Assembly (NCBI GenBank): GCA_947629915.1
Contig: CANRFN010000003.1
Location: 1 to 64,000, forward strand
Source: an uncultured Oscillospiraceae bacterium
Lineage (GTDB): Bacteria; Bacillota; Clostridia; Oscillospirales; Oscillospiraceae
Length of the DNA stretch: 64,000 nt
Reading direction: 5' to 3'
Shown: in pieces, positions 8,867 through 15,787 of the stretch
Layout: each line of letters opens with the position of its first letter
Numbering within the stretch: the stretch's first letter is position 1
The notes under the pieces: model-generated
Seen by the model: only the letters and a program-made list of their open reading frames with translations
Told to the model about the DNA's origin: nothing
The model's database searches: none
Translations under genes and position numbers: made by a program

Positions 8867-9451
8867 ATGGACAAACAGAGACTGGTAAACTTCACAGATG
8901 CGGTGCTGGCCATCGTGATCACCATTCTGGTGCTGGATCTGCATCAGCCCTTGGTGCCCACGTTTGCCGCCGTCTGGGCACAGAAGGACAGCTATTTTGC
9001 CTATGCCATGTCCTTCTTCTGGCTGGGCGCCATCTGGATCAACCTGCACAACCAGTGGCATATGGCCACCCGGATCACCACCCGGGTGATGTGGCACACC
9101 GTGGGCATGCTGTTTTTCCTCTCACTGATCCCGTACGTCACGAAGTTTGCCGGCGCCAACCTGATGGACTTCTTCGCCCAGGGCGCGTACTGGCTGGTGT
9201 CCACCCTGGCCACCGTGAACATCATGGCCCAGGGATATGCCCTCGGCTATGCCAACCGGGAGGACAAGATCTTTCTGGAGAAGTCCCGGACCCTGAACCA
9301 CTGGATGTGGGTGGACCTGGCCGTGTGCCTCTTGGGCCTGCCCCTGGCCTATCTCACCGGCTACGCTCCCATGGTGATGATCATCACCGTGGCCTCCGCC
9401 ATCATCCCATCGATTGTGGTCCGCTTCCTGAACCATCAGTTTGAGGGCTGA
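8867..9451 (+). CDS. TMEM175/DUF1211-type potassium channel protein
   Basis: A 194-residue membrane protein with about six helices. The N-terminal FTDAVLAIVITILVLDL matches the pore-helix signature of the TMEM175 family (usually FSDAV...T.L.LD). Bacterial members form tetrameric K+-permeable channels. The ATG at 8867 follows a GGGGGGC stretch. It is monocistronic behind its own promoter. Confidence 0.85.
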   Translation: MDKQRLVNFTDAVLAIVITILVLDLHQPLVPTFAAVWAQKDSYFAYAMSFFWLGAIWINLHNQWHMATRITTRVMWHTVGMLFFLSLIPYVTKFAGANLMDFFAQGAYWLVSTLATVNIMAQGYALGYANREDKIFLEKSRTLNHWMWVDLAVCLLGLPLAYLTGYAPMVMIITVASAIIPSIVVRFLNHQFEG

Positions 9452-9549
9452 TTGCAGACCCCGCCAACCATCGTACATCCATCGCCACCGCAGGACGGCC
9501 GCGCACCGCCCTGCGGTGTTTCCTATCCAGACACCAAGGGAGGTAGACC

Positions 9550-10299
9550 ATGGCCATCTATTGCACCGGGGACACCCACGGGGACTTCAGCCGGCTCTCC
9601 GTCCGGCAGTTTCCCGAGCAGAAAGCCCTCACCCGGGAGGACTACCTGATCGTCCTGGGGGACTTCGGCGGCGTCTGGGACGGGGGAAGGCCAGAGCAGC
9701 ACCTGCTGGACGAGCTGGAGCGGCGGCCCTTCACCACCCTCTTTCTGGACGGCAACCACGAGAACTACGACCTGCTCGCCGCATATCCCACAATTTCCTG
9801 GCACGGCGGCCTGGTGCAGCCGGTGCGGCCCCATGTGCTGCACCTCTGCAGGGGACAGATCTTTCAGCTCCTGGGGAAGTCCTTCTTTGTCTTCGGCGGC
9901 GCCGCCTCCCACGACATCCAGGGCGGCGTGCTGGACCCAGCCGATCCGGACTGGAGGCGGCAGGCGAAGATCCTCCGCCGGCGGGGCGTCTCCTATCGGG
10001 TCCTGGGCCAGAGCTGGTGGCCGGAAGAGCTGCCGTCTCCGGAGGAGTATGAGACCGCTCGGCAGAACCTGGATGCGGCTCACTGGCAGGTGGACTATGT
10101 GCTCACCCACTGCGCCCCGGACAGTGTACAGCACGCCATCCTGGGCACCGCGGAGCAGGACAACGCCCTCACCGCCTTCCTGGAGAAGGTCTCCCGGCAC
10201 GCCGCCTTTTCCGCCTGGTACTTCGGCCACTATCACCGCAGCCAGGTGCTGGGGGAGAAATACCACCTGCTCTACACGGACATCGAGAAGCTCTGCTAG
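9550..10299 (+). CDS. Calcineurin-like metallophosphoesterase
   Basis: A 249-residue cytosolic protein with the ordered metal ligands of the calcineurin-like fold: GDTHGD (residues 7-12), GDFGGVWD (~36), GNHEN (~73), then TH (~187) and GHYH (~224). The substrate is not deducible. The ATG at 9550 follows GGGAGGT. It ends just before a strong terminator shared with the convergent ExbD-like operon. Confidence 0.88.
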   Translation: MAIYCTGDTHGDFSRLSVRQFPEQKALTREDYLIVLGDFGGVWDGGRPEQHLLDELERRPFTTLFLDGNHENYDLLAAYPTISWHGGLVQPVRPHVLHLCRGQIFQLLGKSFFVFGGAASHDIQGGVLDPADPDWRRQAKILRRRGVSYRVLGQSWWPEELPSPEEYETARQNLDAAHWQVDYVLTHCAPDSVQHAILGTAEQDNALTAFLEKVSRHAAFSAWYFGHYHRSQVLGEKYHLLYTDIEKLC

Positions 10300-10311
10300 C
10301 GGCAGAAAAAG

Positions 10312-10347
10312 AGAGGAGACCACCCGGCAATCCGGATGGTCTCCTCT
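10312..10347. terminator. Bidirectional terminator
   Basis: An 11-bp perfect stem (10312-10322 with 10337-10347) extended by CCGG/CCGG, followed by TTTC on the plus strand and preceded by AAAAAG, giving a U-run on the minus strand. It separates two convergent genes. Confidence 0.8.
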
Positions 10348-10364
10348 TTCTGGCTTATGCTGAA

Positions 10365-10862
10365 TTAAGACGCCTCGTCCAGGGGAATGGACATCTCCTG
10401 GAAGGCCTGGGTCACCCAATCGTAGGTGGCCAGGATGGAGTCGTGGTCCTCCAGCCGGAAGACGGTGTCGTCTGTGGAGAGGTCCAGCACGGCCTGCTTC
10501 AGGGCCTCTGCGTCTGCCACCACGGTGCCGTCCACAGACACGATCTCGCCATCGATGCGGACGATGATCACCTTGGCATCGCCGTCCTGGTCGGCGGCTG
10601 GCTCGGTCTCTGCGGCGCTGGGGGAAGTGGTGTTATTCTCCGGGGGCTGGGATGCGGTGCCGCCGGAACCGGTGCCGAAGCCCGGCCCCTTCCAGAGGTA
10701 CAGCACCAGGAGGATCAGCAGGACGAGGATGAGAATGGTCACGATCTTACGGAAGAGCCTTCTCTTCTTCCGCTTGGGCCTCCCGTGTTCCGGGGGCGGA
10801 GGCGGCGGGGGCGGGGGCGGCGGTGCGCCGTTCCCATGTGGGGGTTCGCGGTCTCTGGGCAT
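10365..10862 (-). CDS. Proline-rich membrane protein with ExbD-like domain
   Basis: A 165-residue protein. Residues 14-24 are a run of 11 prolines, 25-39 are strongly basic (PKRKKRRLFRK), ~40-57 are one membrane helix, ~58-95 are a Gly/Ser/Thr/Glu linker, and the last ~70 residues (from KVIIVRIDGEIVSVDGTVV) have the strand-helix pattern of the ExbD/TolR periplasmic domain. It lacks the Asp in the helix that ExbD uses for proton flow. It is the third gene of the ExbB/ExbD operon, 30 bases behind exbD. I chose ATG 10862, eight bases after AGGAG. The domain call is by eye. Confidence 0.65.
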   Translation of the reverse strand: MPRDREPPHGNGAPPPPPPPPPPPEHGRPKRKKRRLFRKIVTILILVLLILLVLYLWKGPGFGTGSGGTASQPPENNTTSPSAAETEPAADQDGDAKVIIVRIDGEIVSVDGTVVADAEALKQAVLDLSTDDTVFRLEDHDSILATYDWVTQAFQEMSIPLDEAS

Positions 10863-10892
10863 GTCCAACGCTCCTTTTCTGTGATGGTACGT

Positions 10893-11444
10893 CTATGGAC
10901 GGCTGGTCTCGTCCGTGGTATTTGCCAACTTCCAGAAGATCTCTTTGTAGTTCAGCTGGAGCTGGTCCAGTGTGCTCACAATGGCCTTGTATTGGGCGGT
11001 GCGGATGTGCTCCCGGTCAACGGAGAAGACGATGTAGATGGGCTGGTTGTCTGTGCCCTCCAGGTACCGGTCTATGAGGTCCGTGAGGCTCCGCTGCAGC
11101 CGCTCGGTGCCGCTGTCCCGCAGGGCGATCCCCTGGTCCTCCAGCTTCCGAGATCCCTCGGAGACCGCCAGGGTGGCGCCGTCTGCTGTGTTGGCCAGGG
11201 TGAGCACCACGGCCTCCCGGTGATACAGCTCCATGCTCTCCAGGCGCTGCTGGGTGTCTGCCAGGTCCTCTCCCATGGCGTCCACCTGCTGCTGCATCTC
11301 GGCGATGGATTGCGCATTCTCCGCCTGCAGGTCCGCCTCGGTCTGGGCGCTGGCCAGCAAGACGATGAAGAGAATGGTGAACAGCACGTCCAGCAGCGGC
11401 GTGAGGTTGATCTCCGCACCCCGGCTCTTTCTGCCCCGGCGCAT
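10893..11444 (-). CDS. ExbD/TolR-like proton-channel subunit
   Basis: A 183-residue protein with a basic cytoplasmic N-terminus (MRRGRKSRGAEINLTPLLD), one membrane helix carrying the conserved Asp of ExbD/TolR (PLLDVLFTILFIVLLAS, residues ~17-33), a coiled-coil-like stretch (~38-75) and an outside domain. With the ExbB/MotA-like protein it should form a proton-driven motor. Its ATG overlaps the upstream stop codon (TGATG). Confidence 0.82.
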   Translation of the reverse strand: MRRGRKSRGAEINLTPLLDVLFTILFIVLLASAQTEADLQAENAQSIAEMQQQVDAMGEDLADTQQRLESMELYHREAVVLTLANTADGATLAVSEGSRKLEDQGIALRDSGTERLQRSLTDLIDRYLEGTDNQPIYIVFSVDREHIRTAQYKAIVSTLDQLQLNYKEIFWKLANTTDETSRP

Positions 11445-12067
11445 CAGGGATTCCCTCCCACGGTCACCACCGGCTCCTCCAGGACGCCGGCGGCGGACAC
11501 CGCGGCGGCGCTGCGCACCTCATAGTCCTTCTCAAAGAGATCCAGCCGGATCTCGATGGTGTCCGCCAGAGGGGCGGTGAAGACGGCGTCCAGCATCTTG
11601 AAGATCACGGAGAACACGATGCCCAGGATGGTGGAGGAGAGGGCAAAGCCGATGCCATCGTAGGAAAAGCGCATGCCCGCCTCCACCACGTCGTTGAGGG
11701 AGAGGTACAGGCCCGCCACCGTGCCGAGGATGCCCAGAAGGGGGAAGACCTGAATCACCGCCACGAACATGTCGTAGATCTTCACCTCGTGGCCGTAATC
11801 CTCTTTCAGGCAGACGAACGCCTCCCAGTCCTTCAGCCGGGCGGTGCTGATGGTGTCCACCAGGGCCAGGGCGCCGGTCTTGCGGGAGGGCGAGACCACC
11901 GTCACGGTCTGGACCAGGGACTCGGTGCGGGCAGACAGCCCTTTCAGCCGCCTCATGGCCCGGACAAACCACACCGCCTCAAAGATGGCCAGGCACACGA
12001 TCCCCCCGTTCAACAGGAGATCCAGCACCTTGCAGAGCCCCAGAAGTATTCCCGCACCAATTCCCAA
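11444..12067 (-). CDS. MotA/TolQ/ExbB proton-channel family protein
   Basis: A 207-residue membrane protein with an N-terminal helix, a cytoplasmic stretch, and two C-terminal helices with the ExbB/TolQ block (PLLGILGTVAGLYLSL, then GIGFALSSTILGIVFSVIF). I place the start at the TTG at 12067, six bases after GGGAGGGG. An in-frame TTG at 12139 lies inside the -35 box of the promoter and cannot be the start. It is the first gene of a three-gene operon. Confidence 0.8.
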   Translation of the reverse strand: MGIGAGILLGLCKVLDLLLNGGIVCLAIFEAVWFVRAMRRLKGLSARTESLVQTVTVVSPSRKTGALALVDTISTARLKDWEAFVCLKEDYGHEVKIYDMFVAVIQVFPLLGILGTVAGLYLSLNDVVEAGMRFSYDGIGFALSSTILGIVFSVIFKMLDAVFTAPLADTIEIRLDLFEKDYEVRSAAAVSAAGVLEEPVVTVGGNP

Positions 12068-12110
12068 GCCGAACCCCTCCCAGGGCACAATTTTCGTTGC
12101 GATACGCTGT

Positions 12111-12139
12111 ATTGTACCCGATTCGGCAAAATGCGTCAA
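12111..12139 (-). promoter_or_regulatory. SigA promoter of the ExbB/ExbD operon
   Basis: On the minus strand: TTGACG (12139-12134), a 17-nt spacer, TACAAT (12116-12111). Transcription would start near 12104, about 37 nt before the TTG start. Confidence 0.75.
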
Positions 12140-12242
12140 GAAGGAAATACAAGTTTTGCAGATTCGTTCCAGCAGTTTCCATGGGGTCTATGGGTGCGGC
12201 GCCGCATGGCCGATGGGATGTCCGTCCCGCCGCGGTCTGAAC

Positions 12243-12428
12243 TCACTTCTTCCGGAAGTGGCGCACCAGGAGGGCGGTGATCACCACCGCGGCCACGATG
12301 AGAAGGGCGATCACAGGGAGATTATTCTGAAACTCGTTCATCGCGATCTCCACCGGGTCCACGATCACGTCTAGGGCCAGGGGGAGAAGGGACAGCAGCG
12401 CGAGAAGGGGGAATGTTGTGATTGTCAT
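12243..12428 (-). CDS. Small membrane protein, paralogue 2
   Basis: A 61-residue protein with a hydrophobic N-terminus, a middle segment (LDVIVDPVEIAMNEF), a membrane helix (LPVIALLIVAAVVITALL) and a basic end (VRHFRKK). It is a clear duplicate of the neighbouring 60-residue protein; the last 25 residues differ at only a few positions. The ATG at 12428 follows GGAGGT with a 6-nt gap. Function unknown. It could be a membrane subunit or modulator of the upstream MFS-like protein. Confidence 0.7.
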   Translation of the reverse strand: MTITTFPLLALLSLLPLALDVIVDPVEIAMNEFQNNLPVIALLIVAAVVITALLVRHFRKK

Positions 12429-12482
12429 AGGAAGACCTCCAGACAGAGATAGGCGTAAGACGTCAGCCGCAGATGGGCGGCC

Positions 12483-12665
12483 CTACTTTTTGCGAAAATG
12501 CCGCACCAGGAGGGCAGAGATCACCACAACTGCCACCATGAGAAGGGCGATCACGGGCAGGGATTCCAAGAGCAGATCCGTTGCGATTTCCACCGGGTCC
12601 ACGATGGCGTCCAGGGCCATGAGAGAGAGGGACAGGAGAACGGGAAGAAAAACGGGATTCAGCAA
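12483..12665 (-). CDS. Small membrane protein, paralogue 1
   Basis: A 60-residue protein with the same build as its neighbour: hydrophobic N-terminus, LDAIVDPVEIATDL, a helix (LPVIALLMVAVVVISALL) and VRHFRKK. The start is a TTG at 12665, seven bases after GGAGGT. It overlaps the end of the upstream 120-residue gene by seven bases, so it is coupled to it. The whole ribosome-site-plus-TTG unit is duplicated just upstream. Function unknown. Confidence 0.68.
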   Translation of the reverse strand: MLNPVFLPVLLSLSLMALDAIVDPVEIATDLLLESLPVIALLMVAVVVISALLVRHFRKK

Positions 12666-13021
12666 GACAGAGACCTCCAAGACAGAGACCTCCAGGCAGA
12701 GAGGAGCAGTCCGATGCAGAAGGAGAACAGGTTGGCGCAGAGGGAGAACCCCCAGGGGTGGCGGATGGCGGTGTAGCGGCGGTAGAACCAGCCCTCTCCA
12801 GTGCATGCGGCGATCTCCAGAAGGGCGGTGGCCGGGAGCAGAAGAGGCGGAAGATATACCAGAAACAGCCGGTGGAACAGCACCACCATGGGGTTGGAGA
12901 TCGCGTTTGCCAGGGCCACCGGCCGCAGGGAGGCGAGCGGCTCTCCCCAGAGGCGGGCAAAGGCCAGTTCCAGGAGCACAGTGAGGGCCAGGGAGAGGAG
13001 CAGGGCGGGAAGCAGGCTCAT
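12659..13021 (-). CDS. Conserved-looking small integral membrane protein
   Basis: A 120-residue protein with about four membrane helices (start MSLLPALLLSLALTVLLELA; a central stretch with ANAISNPMVVLFHRL; a final helix SLCANLFSFCIGLLL). Its ATG at 13021 overlaps the stop of the MFS gene (ATGA). I do not recognise the family. Tight coupling suggests a partner of the MFS-like protein. Same-frame sequence upstream of 13021 is a shadow of the MFS gene. Confidence 0.7.
   Translation of the reverse strand: MSLLPALLLSLALTVLLELAFARLWGEPLASLRPVALANAISNPMVVLFHRLFLVYLPPLLLPATALLEIAACTGEGWFYRRYTAIRHPWGFSLCANLFSFCIGLLLSAWRSLSWRSLSC
12664..12693. repeat. Tandem 15-bp duplication of an SD-plus-TTG unit
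   Basis: Two perfect copies of a 15-bp unit (12664-12678 and 12679-12693). On the minus strand each copy reads GGAGGTCTCTGTCTT; the inner copy is followed by G, giving the TTG start at 12665. The duplication doubles the ribosome-binding site of the 60-residue gene. Confidence 0.85.
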
Positions 13022-14052
13022 CGCCAGTCCCTCACACGCAGCACCGGGATGAGCAGCGCCAGGAGGACAGCCGTGCCGATGGCCAGGGGAATGGAACCCG
13101 GCTGGGGCAGCGCCAGGCCGATGGTTGTGGGAAGCGCCCCCAGGAAGAGGGCGAACTTCAGAAGGCCAAAGGAGAAGCCCTTCGCCTGAGGCAGCAGTCT
13201 GGCGGCATACCAGAAGAGCAGCGGGACGGAGCAGTGGAAGAGGAAGATCGCGCCGATGCCCGGGATGGCGTAACCGCTGGCGAGAAAGAGGACGGCGGAA
13301 AGGCCGATGGTCCCGGCGGTGGTCTTGTTTGCGCCCAGGCGATCCCCGAGGAAGCCGCCCAATGTCTTGCCCAATACCACCGCGATGGCGGCCCACACGG
13401 CGAGGCCGCCCGCCTTCCAGGGAAAGGACAGGGAGAGGCTCAGGTAGGACTGGAGGAGCACCGCCAGAAAGCAGCTCACCAGCACGAGGGCGGCGCTTTT
13501 GCCCCCAGGTGTAGACAGCGTGAGAGACAGGGGCTGGTTTCTGGAGCGGAGGCTGCGGTTGTGGTAGATGTCCAAAAGGGGTATGACGGACGCGAAGAGC
13601 ACCAGCCCCGTGAGGGGGATCCACATGGAGACCGCCCGAGACTGTCCCCACAGGGTGCCCAGAAAGATCCCCATGGCGCCGGGGGAGACGAAGATCCCCA
13701 GAGGGGATATCTCCTCCTCGCAGGTGTTCAGCACGTCCACGCCGCCGCCCACATGGTAGCAGGCGTTGCCGATGCCGGCCAGAATCACCGCTGCCAGAGG
13801 GGCCCGCAGGAACAGCCATCCGCCAAACACCAGAACGCACCCGGCGGCGGCCAGGGTGGAGTTGCGGTTCAGCCGGTCTGCCAGCAGCCCGATGGGCATC
13901 TGCAGGGCAAAGGCGCAGAAATTGTAGAGCAGCATGGCCATCAGCCAGTCCTGGGACCCGCGGAGCCAGGAGAACAGCAGCAGGGCACAGGAGAAATCGA
14001 TCCAGAAGTGCCCGCAGGCGTAAGCGGCCAGCTGGCTGCCGAGGCGTTTCAA
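13018..14052 (-). CDS. MFS-type transporter
   Basis: A 344-residue protein with about 10-12 membrane helices. The loop QMPIGLLADRLNR (~45-57) matches the MFS loop 2-3 motif, and a GACYHVGGG-like stretch follows. The start is taken as TTG at 14052, nine bases after AGGAG; a TTG at 14061 abuts that site. A possible -10 (TATACT, 14181-14176) lies upstream, with no clear -35. It leads a coupled set: MFS, 120-residue, 60-residue and 61-residue proteins. Slightly shorter than usual for MFS (~400). Substrate unknown. Confidence 0.78.
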   Translation of the reverse strand: MKRLGSQLAAYACGHFWIDFSCALLLFSWLRGSQDWLMAMLLYNFCAFALQMPIGLLADRLNRNSTLAAAGCVLVFGGWLFLRAPLAAVILAGIGNACYHVGGGVDVLNTCEEEISPLGIFVSPGAMGIFLGTLWGQSRAVSMWIPLTGLVLFASVIPLLDIYHNRSLRSRNQPLSLTLSTPGGKSAALVLVSCFLAVLLQSYLSLSLSFPWKAGGLAVWAAIAVVLGKTLGGFLGDRLGANKTTAGTIGLSAVLFLASGYAIPGIGAIFLFHCSVPLLFWYAARLLPQAKGFSFGLLKFALFLGALPTTIGLALPQPGSIPLAIGTAVLLALLIPVLRVRDWR

Positions 14053-14205
14053 GGGGCTCAACTCCTCTCAGGAAGGGATATCCTTTAGACGAGTGGAGAG
14101 GCAAAAAGTTCCTTCCAGTGCGCGAAAACTGGAAGAGAACACCCGTTCGCTGGCGTCTCAAGACAATGAAAATGCAGTATATCAAATAATAGGACAATCA
14201 CGAGG

Positions 14206-14348
14206 CAAAAAAGGTGCCCACGCCGCGACTGCAGTCCGGAAAACCAGCAGCCGATGCGCAGGCAAAGAAGGGAAAAGAGCGGAAAAACAGATGAGGTCTC
14301 AAGGATAGCACGCGGACAGAGAATCCGCAAGATGGGAACAGGGATTTT
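14206..14348 (-). ncRNA. Structured small RNA, array copy C
   Basis: Predicted 143-nt RNA. The -10 is a perfect TATAAT (14360-14355). The 5' box (14339-14327), a 5-bp hairpin (GCGGA/TCCGC), GTGCTATC (14311-14304) and a pyrimidine-rich run follow. The end is a branched hairpin whose outer 8-bp arms (14263-14256 with 14223-14216) precede ACC and six U (14212-14207). The 76-nt core (14264-14339) aligns without gaps to copies A and B. No ORF fits. Confidence 0.6.
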
Positions 14349-14354
14349 TAGGAA

Positions 14355-14383
14355 ATTATAATGAGGATGAGGATACTGGTCTG
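14355..14383 (-). promoter_or_regulatory. Promoter of small RNA copy C
   Basis: CAGACC (14383-14378), a 17-nt spacer and TATAAT (14360-14355). The -35 is unusual but matches the TCAGAC found ahead of copy A. Confidence 0.6.
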
Positions 14384-14447
14384 AAGCGGTTCTCCGCCTG
14401 TCCCGCAAAGCGGCTCCTCCAGGGCCAGGGGAGAAGAGAACCCCGGA

Positions 14448-14575
14448 AAATAGAAAGCGCTGCCTAAGCAGAGGTGCTTAGGCAGCAAAAAAACTGGGGG
14501 TGGTGTGTGTGAACACCGGTGAGAAGAGTAGCACATTTCCGCCCCCAATGCAAGAGGAAAATCGAAAAAAATCGA
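14448..14575 (-). ncRNA. Structured small RNA, array copy B
   Basis: Predicted ~128-nt RNA. The 76-nt core (14487-14562) carries TTTTCCTCTTGC, then GTGCTACTC, a 5-bp hairpin (GGTGT/ACACC read on the plus strand) and an ACCCCCA run. It ends in a perfect 11-bp stem with a 6-nt loop (14459-14469 with 14476-14486) followed by GCTTTCTATTTT on the minus strand. Confidence 0.58.
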
Positions 14576-14581
14576 GGCCTT

Positions 14582-14610
14582 TCGATAGCAAGTTCATGTA
14601 AGTATGGCAA
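14582..14610 (-). promoter_or_regulatory. Possible promoter of small RNA copy B
   Basis: TTGCCA (14610-14605), a 17-nt spacer and a weak TATCGA (14587-14582). Poorer than the promoters of copies A and C. Confidence 0.35.
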
Positions 14611-14646
14611 TTTAAGTTAGATATTGGCGGCACCGATCCCCCGGAA

Positions 14647-14803
14647 GAGAAAAAAGTGCTGCCTGTGTATCCAGATACGCAGATCGCTCTGCGCCGCAAC
14701 CACAATTACACAGGCAGCAAAGAAATGGGGGGTAGGTTCTGCACGAACCGTGCACTAAGATAGCACAATCCTGCCGAAAAGGCAAGAAGGAAATCGCATT
14801 TTC
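14647..14803 (-). ncRNA. Structured small RNA, array copy A
   Basis: Predicted ~157-nt RNA. The core (14719-14794) has TTTCCTTCTTGCC, a TGCC/GGCA hairpin, GTGCTATC, a GGTTC/GAACC hairpin and an ACCCCCC run. It ends in a 12-bp perfect stem (14658-14669 with 14707-14718) holding an inner CGCAGA/TCTGCG hairpin, followed by ACTTTTTTCTCTT on the minus strand. It has the longest terminator loop of the three copies. Confidence 0.6.
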
Positions 14804-14809
14804 AGGGAG

Positions 14810-14840
14810 ATTATCGCGGATTACAAAGGATGGATGTCTG
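14810..14840 (-). promoter_or_regulatory. Promoter of small RNA copy A
   Basis: GATAAT (14815-14810) with CAGACA (14840-14835) upstream at a 19-nt spacing. The -10 lies exactly as far from the RNA core (15 intervening nt) as in copy C. Confidence 0.5.
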
Positions 14841-14873
14841 ACACGGCGGGCCTCATGAATTTTGCCGAACCGA

Positions 14874-14902
14874 TTGCAATCCAGGGGGACAGGCGGTACA
14901 AT
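14874..14902 (+). promoter_or_regulatory. SigA promoter of the PHP gene
   Basis: TTGCAA (14874-14879), a 17-nt spacer and TACAAT (14897-14902), 21 nt before the ATG. It is divergent from the small-RNA promoter at 14810-14840. Confidence 0.7.
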
Positions 14903-14923
14903 GTCGGAGAAAGGACTGGTTCT

Positions 14924-15787
14924 ATGTTCGCCGATCTCCACATGCACAGCACTGCCAGTGACGGCACAGACGTCCCGGAAGCGCTGCCGGCCCTGGCCAA
15001 ATCTCACGGCCTTGCCGCCGTTGCCCTCACAGACCACGACACCATCTCCGGCTGGAGGCCCTGGCTGGACGCCGCGCCCCGGGACATTCTCCGGGTGCCG
15101 GGCATCGAGTTCTCCTGCTATGGGGACCACGGGAAGTGCCACATTCTAGGGTTCTGTCCGGACCCGGAGCACCCCCAGTTCCAGGCCGCCCTGCAGGAGG
15201 GGGCGGACCTGCGCAGGAAAAAGCTGGACACCAGGCTGCAGTGGCTGGAGCGCCACGGGTACGCGCTCACCCGTGCGGAAAAAGACCAGCTGTATCACCT
15301 CTCCAGCGCCGGAAAGCCCCACCTGGCCAACCTTCTGGTGGAGCACGGGTATTTCCCGGACCGCACCACGGCCATCCAGGCCGCCCTGAACGGCATTCCC
15401 GGCGGAAACGCCCGCATCCCGGCCAGAATTGCGGTGGAGGCCATACACGCCTCCGGCGGGGTGGCGGTGTGGGCCCACCCCTTGGGCGGCGTAGGGGAGA
15501 GGACCGCCTCCCCGGAGGAGTTTGACAGCCTCCTCCAGGAGCTGATGGGGTATGGCCTCCAGGGACTGGAGTGCTGGTACTCCAAGTACGACAGCCCCAC
15601 CTGCGGCCAGCTGGAGGCCCGGGCCAAGGAGCTGGGCCTGCTGGTCTCCGGCGGCAGCGACTACCACGGCGCCAACAAACAGGTCTGTATGGGCACCCTC
15701 TGCGATGGACCCGCTCCGGTCCCCGGCGTGTCCGCAGACCGCCTCACCGTCCTCCCGTGGCTGGAGAAAGAAGGTCTGATCCGTTGA
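14924..15787 (+). CDS. PHP-domain phosphoesterase (YciV/TrpH type)
   Basis: A 287-residue protein beginning with the PHP metal motifs: DLHMHSTASDG (residues 4-14), then ALTDHDTISG (~36) and GIEFSC (~63), with a later HPLGG (~185) and SGGSDYHG (~240). These fit the family that hydrolyses nucleoside 3',5'-bisphosphates or short RNA 5' ends. I chose ATG 14924, which follows GGAGAAAGGA and sits just behind the promoter; an upstream in-frame start at 14834 would precede that promoter. It is coupled to the next gene by a TTGA overlap. Confidence 0.85.
   Translation: MFADLHMHSTASDGTDVPEALPALAKSHGLAAVALTDHDTISGWRPWLDAAPRDILRVPGIEFSCYGDHGKCHILGFCPDPEHPQFQAALQEGADLRRKKLDTRLQWLERHGYALTRAEKDQLYHLSSAGKPHLANLLVEHGYFPDRTTAIQAALNGIPGGNARIPARIAVEAIHASGGVAVWAHPLGGVGERTASPEEFDSLLQELMGYGLQGLECWYSKYDSPTCGQLEARAKELGLLVSGGSDYHGANKQVCMGTLCDGPAPVPGVSADRLTVLPWLEKEGLIR

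Noticed and set aside
12068-12139. N-terminal extension of the ExbB-like protein from a TTG at 12139
   Set aside because: This TTG is the -35 hexamer of a TTGACG-17-TACAAT promoter, so it would not be transcribed.
13234-14088. 284-codon plus-strand frame opposite the MFS gene
   Set aside because: Composition is that of an antisense shadow (Gly, His, Gln and Glu rich), and the opposite strand has a clear membrane protein.
14140-14350. Cobalamin, SAM or c-di-GMP riboswitch
   Set aside because: No B12 box, SAM-I core or GEMM core could be aligned; each unit has its own promoter and terminator and is not a leader of one gene.
14447-14800. Resemblance to T-box leaders (CTGGGGGTGGTG, AGAGTAG)
   Set aside because: The order of elements is wrong and no T-box sequence or downstream aminoacyl gene exists. 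The terminators point to the minus strand instead.
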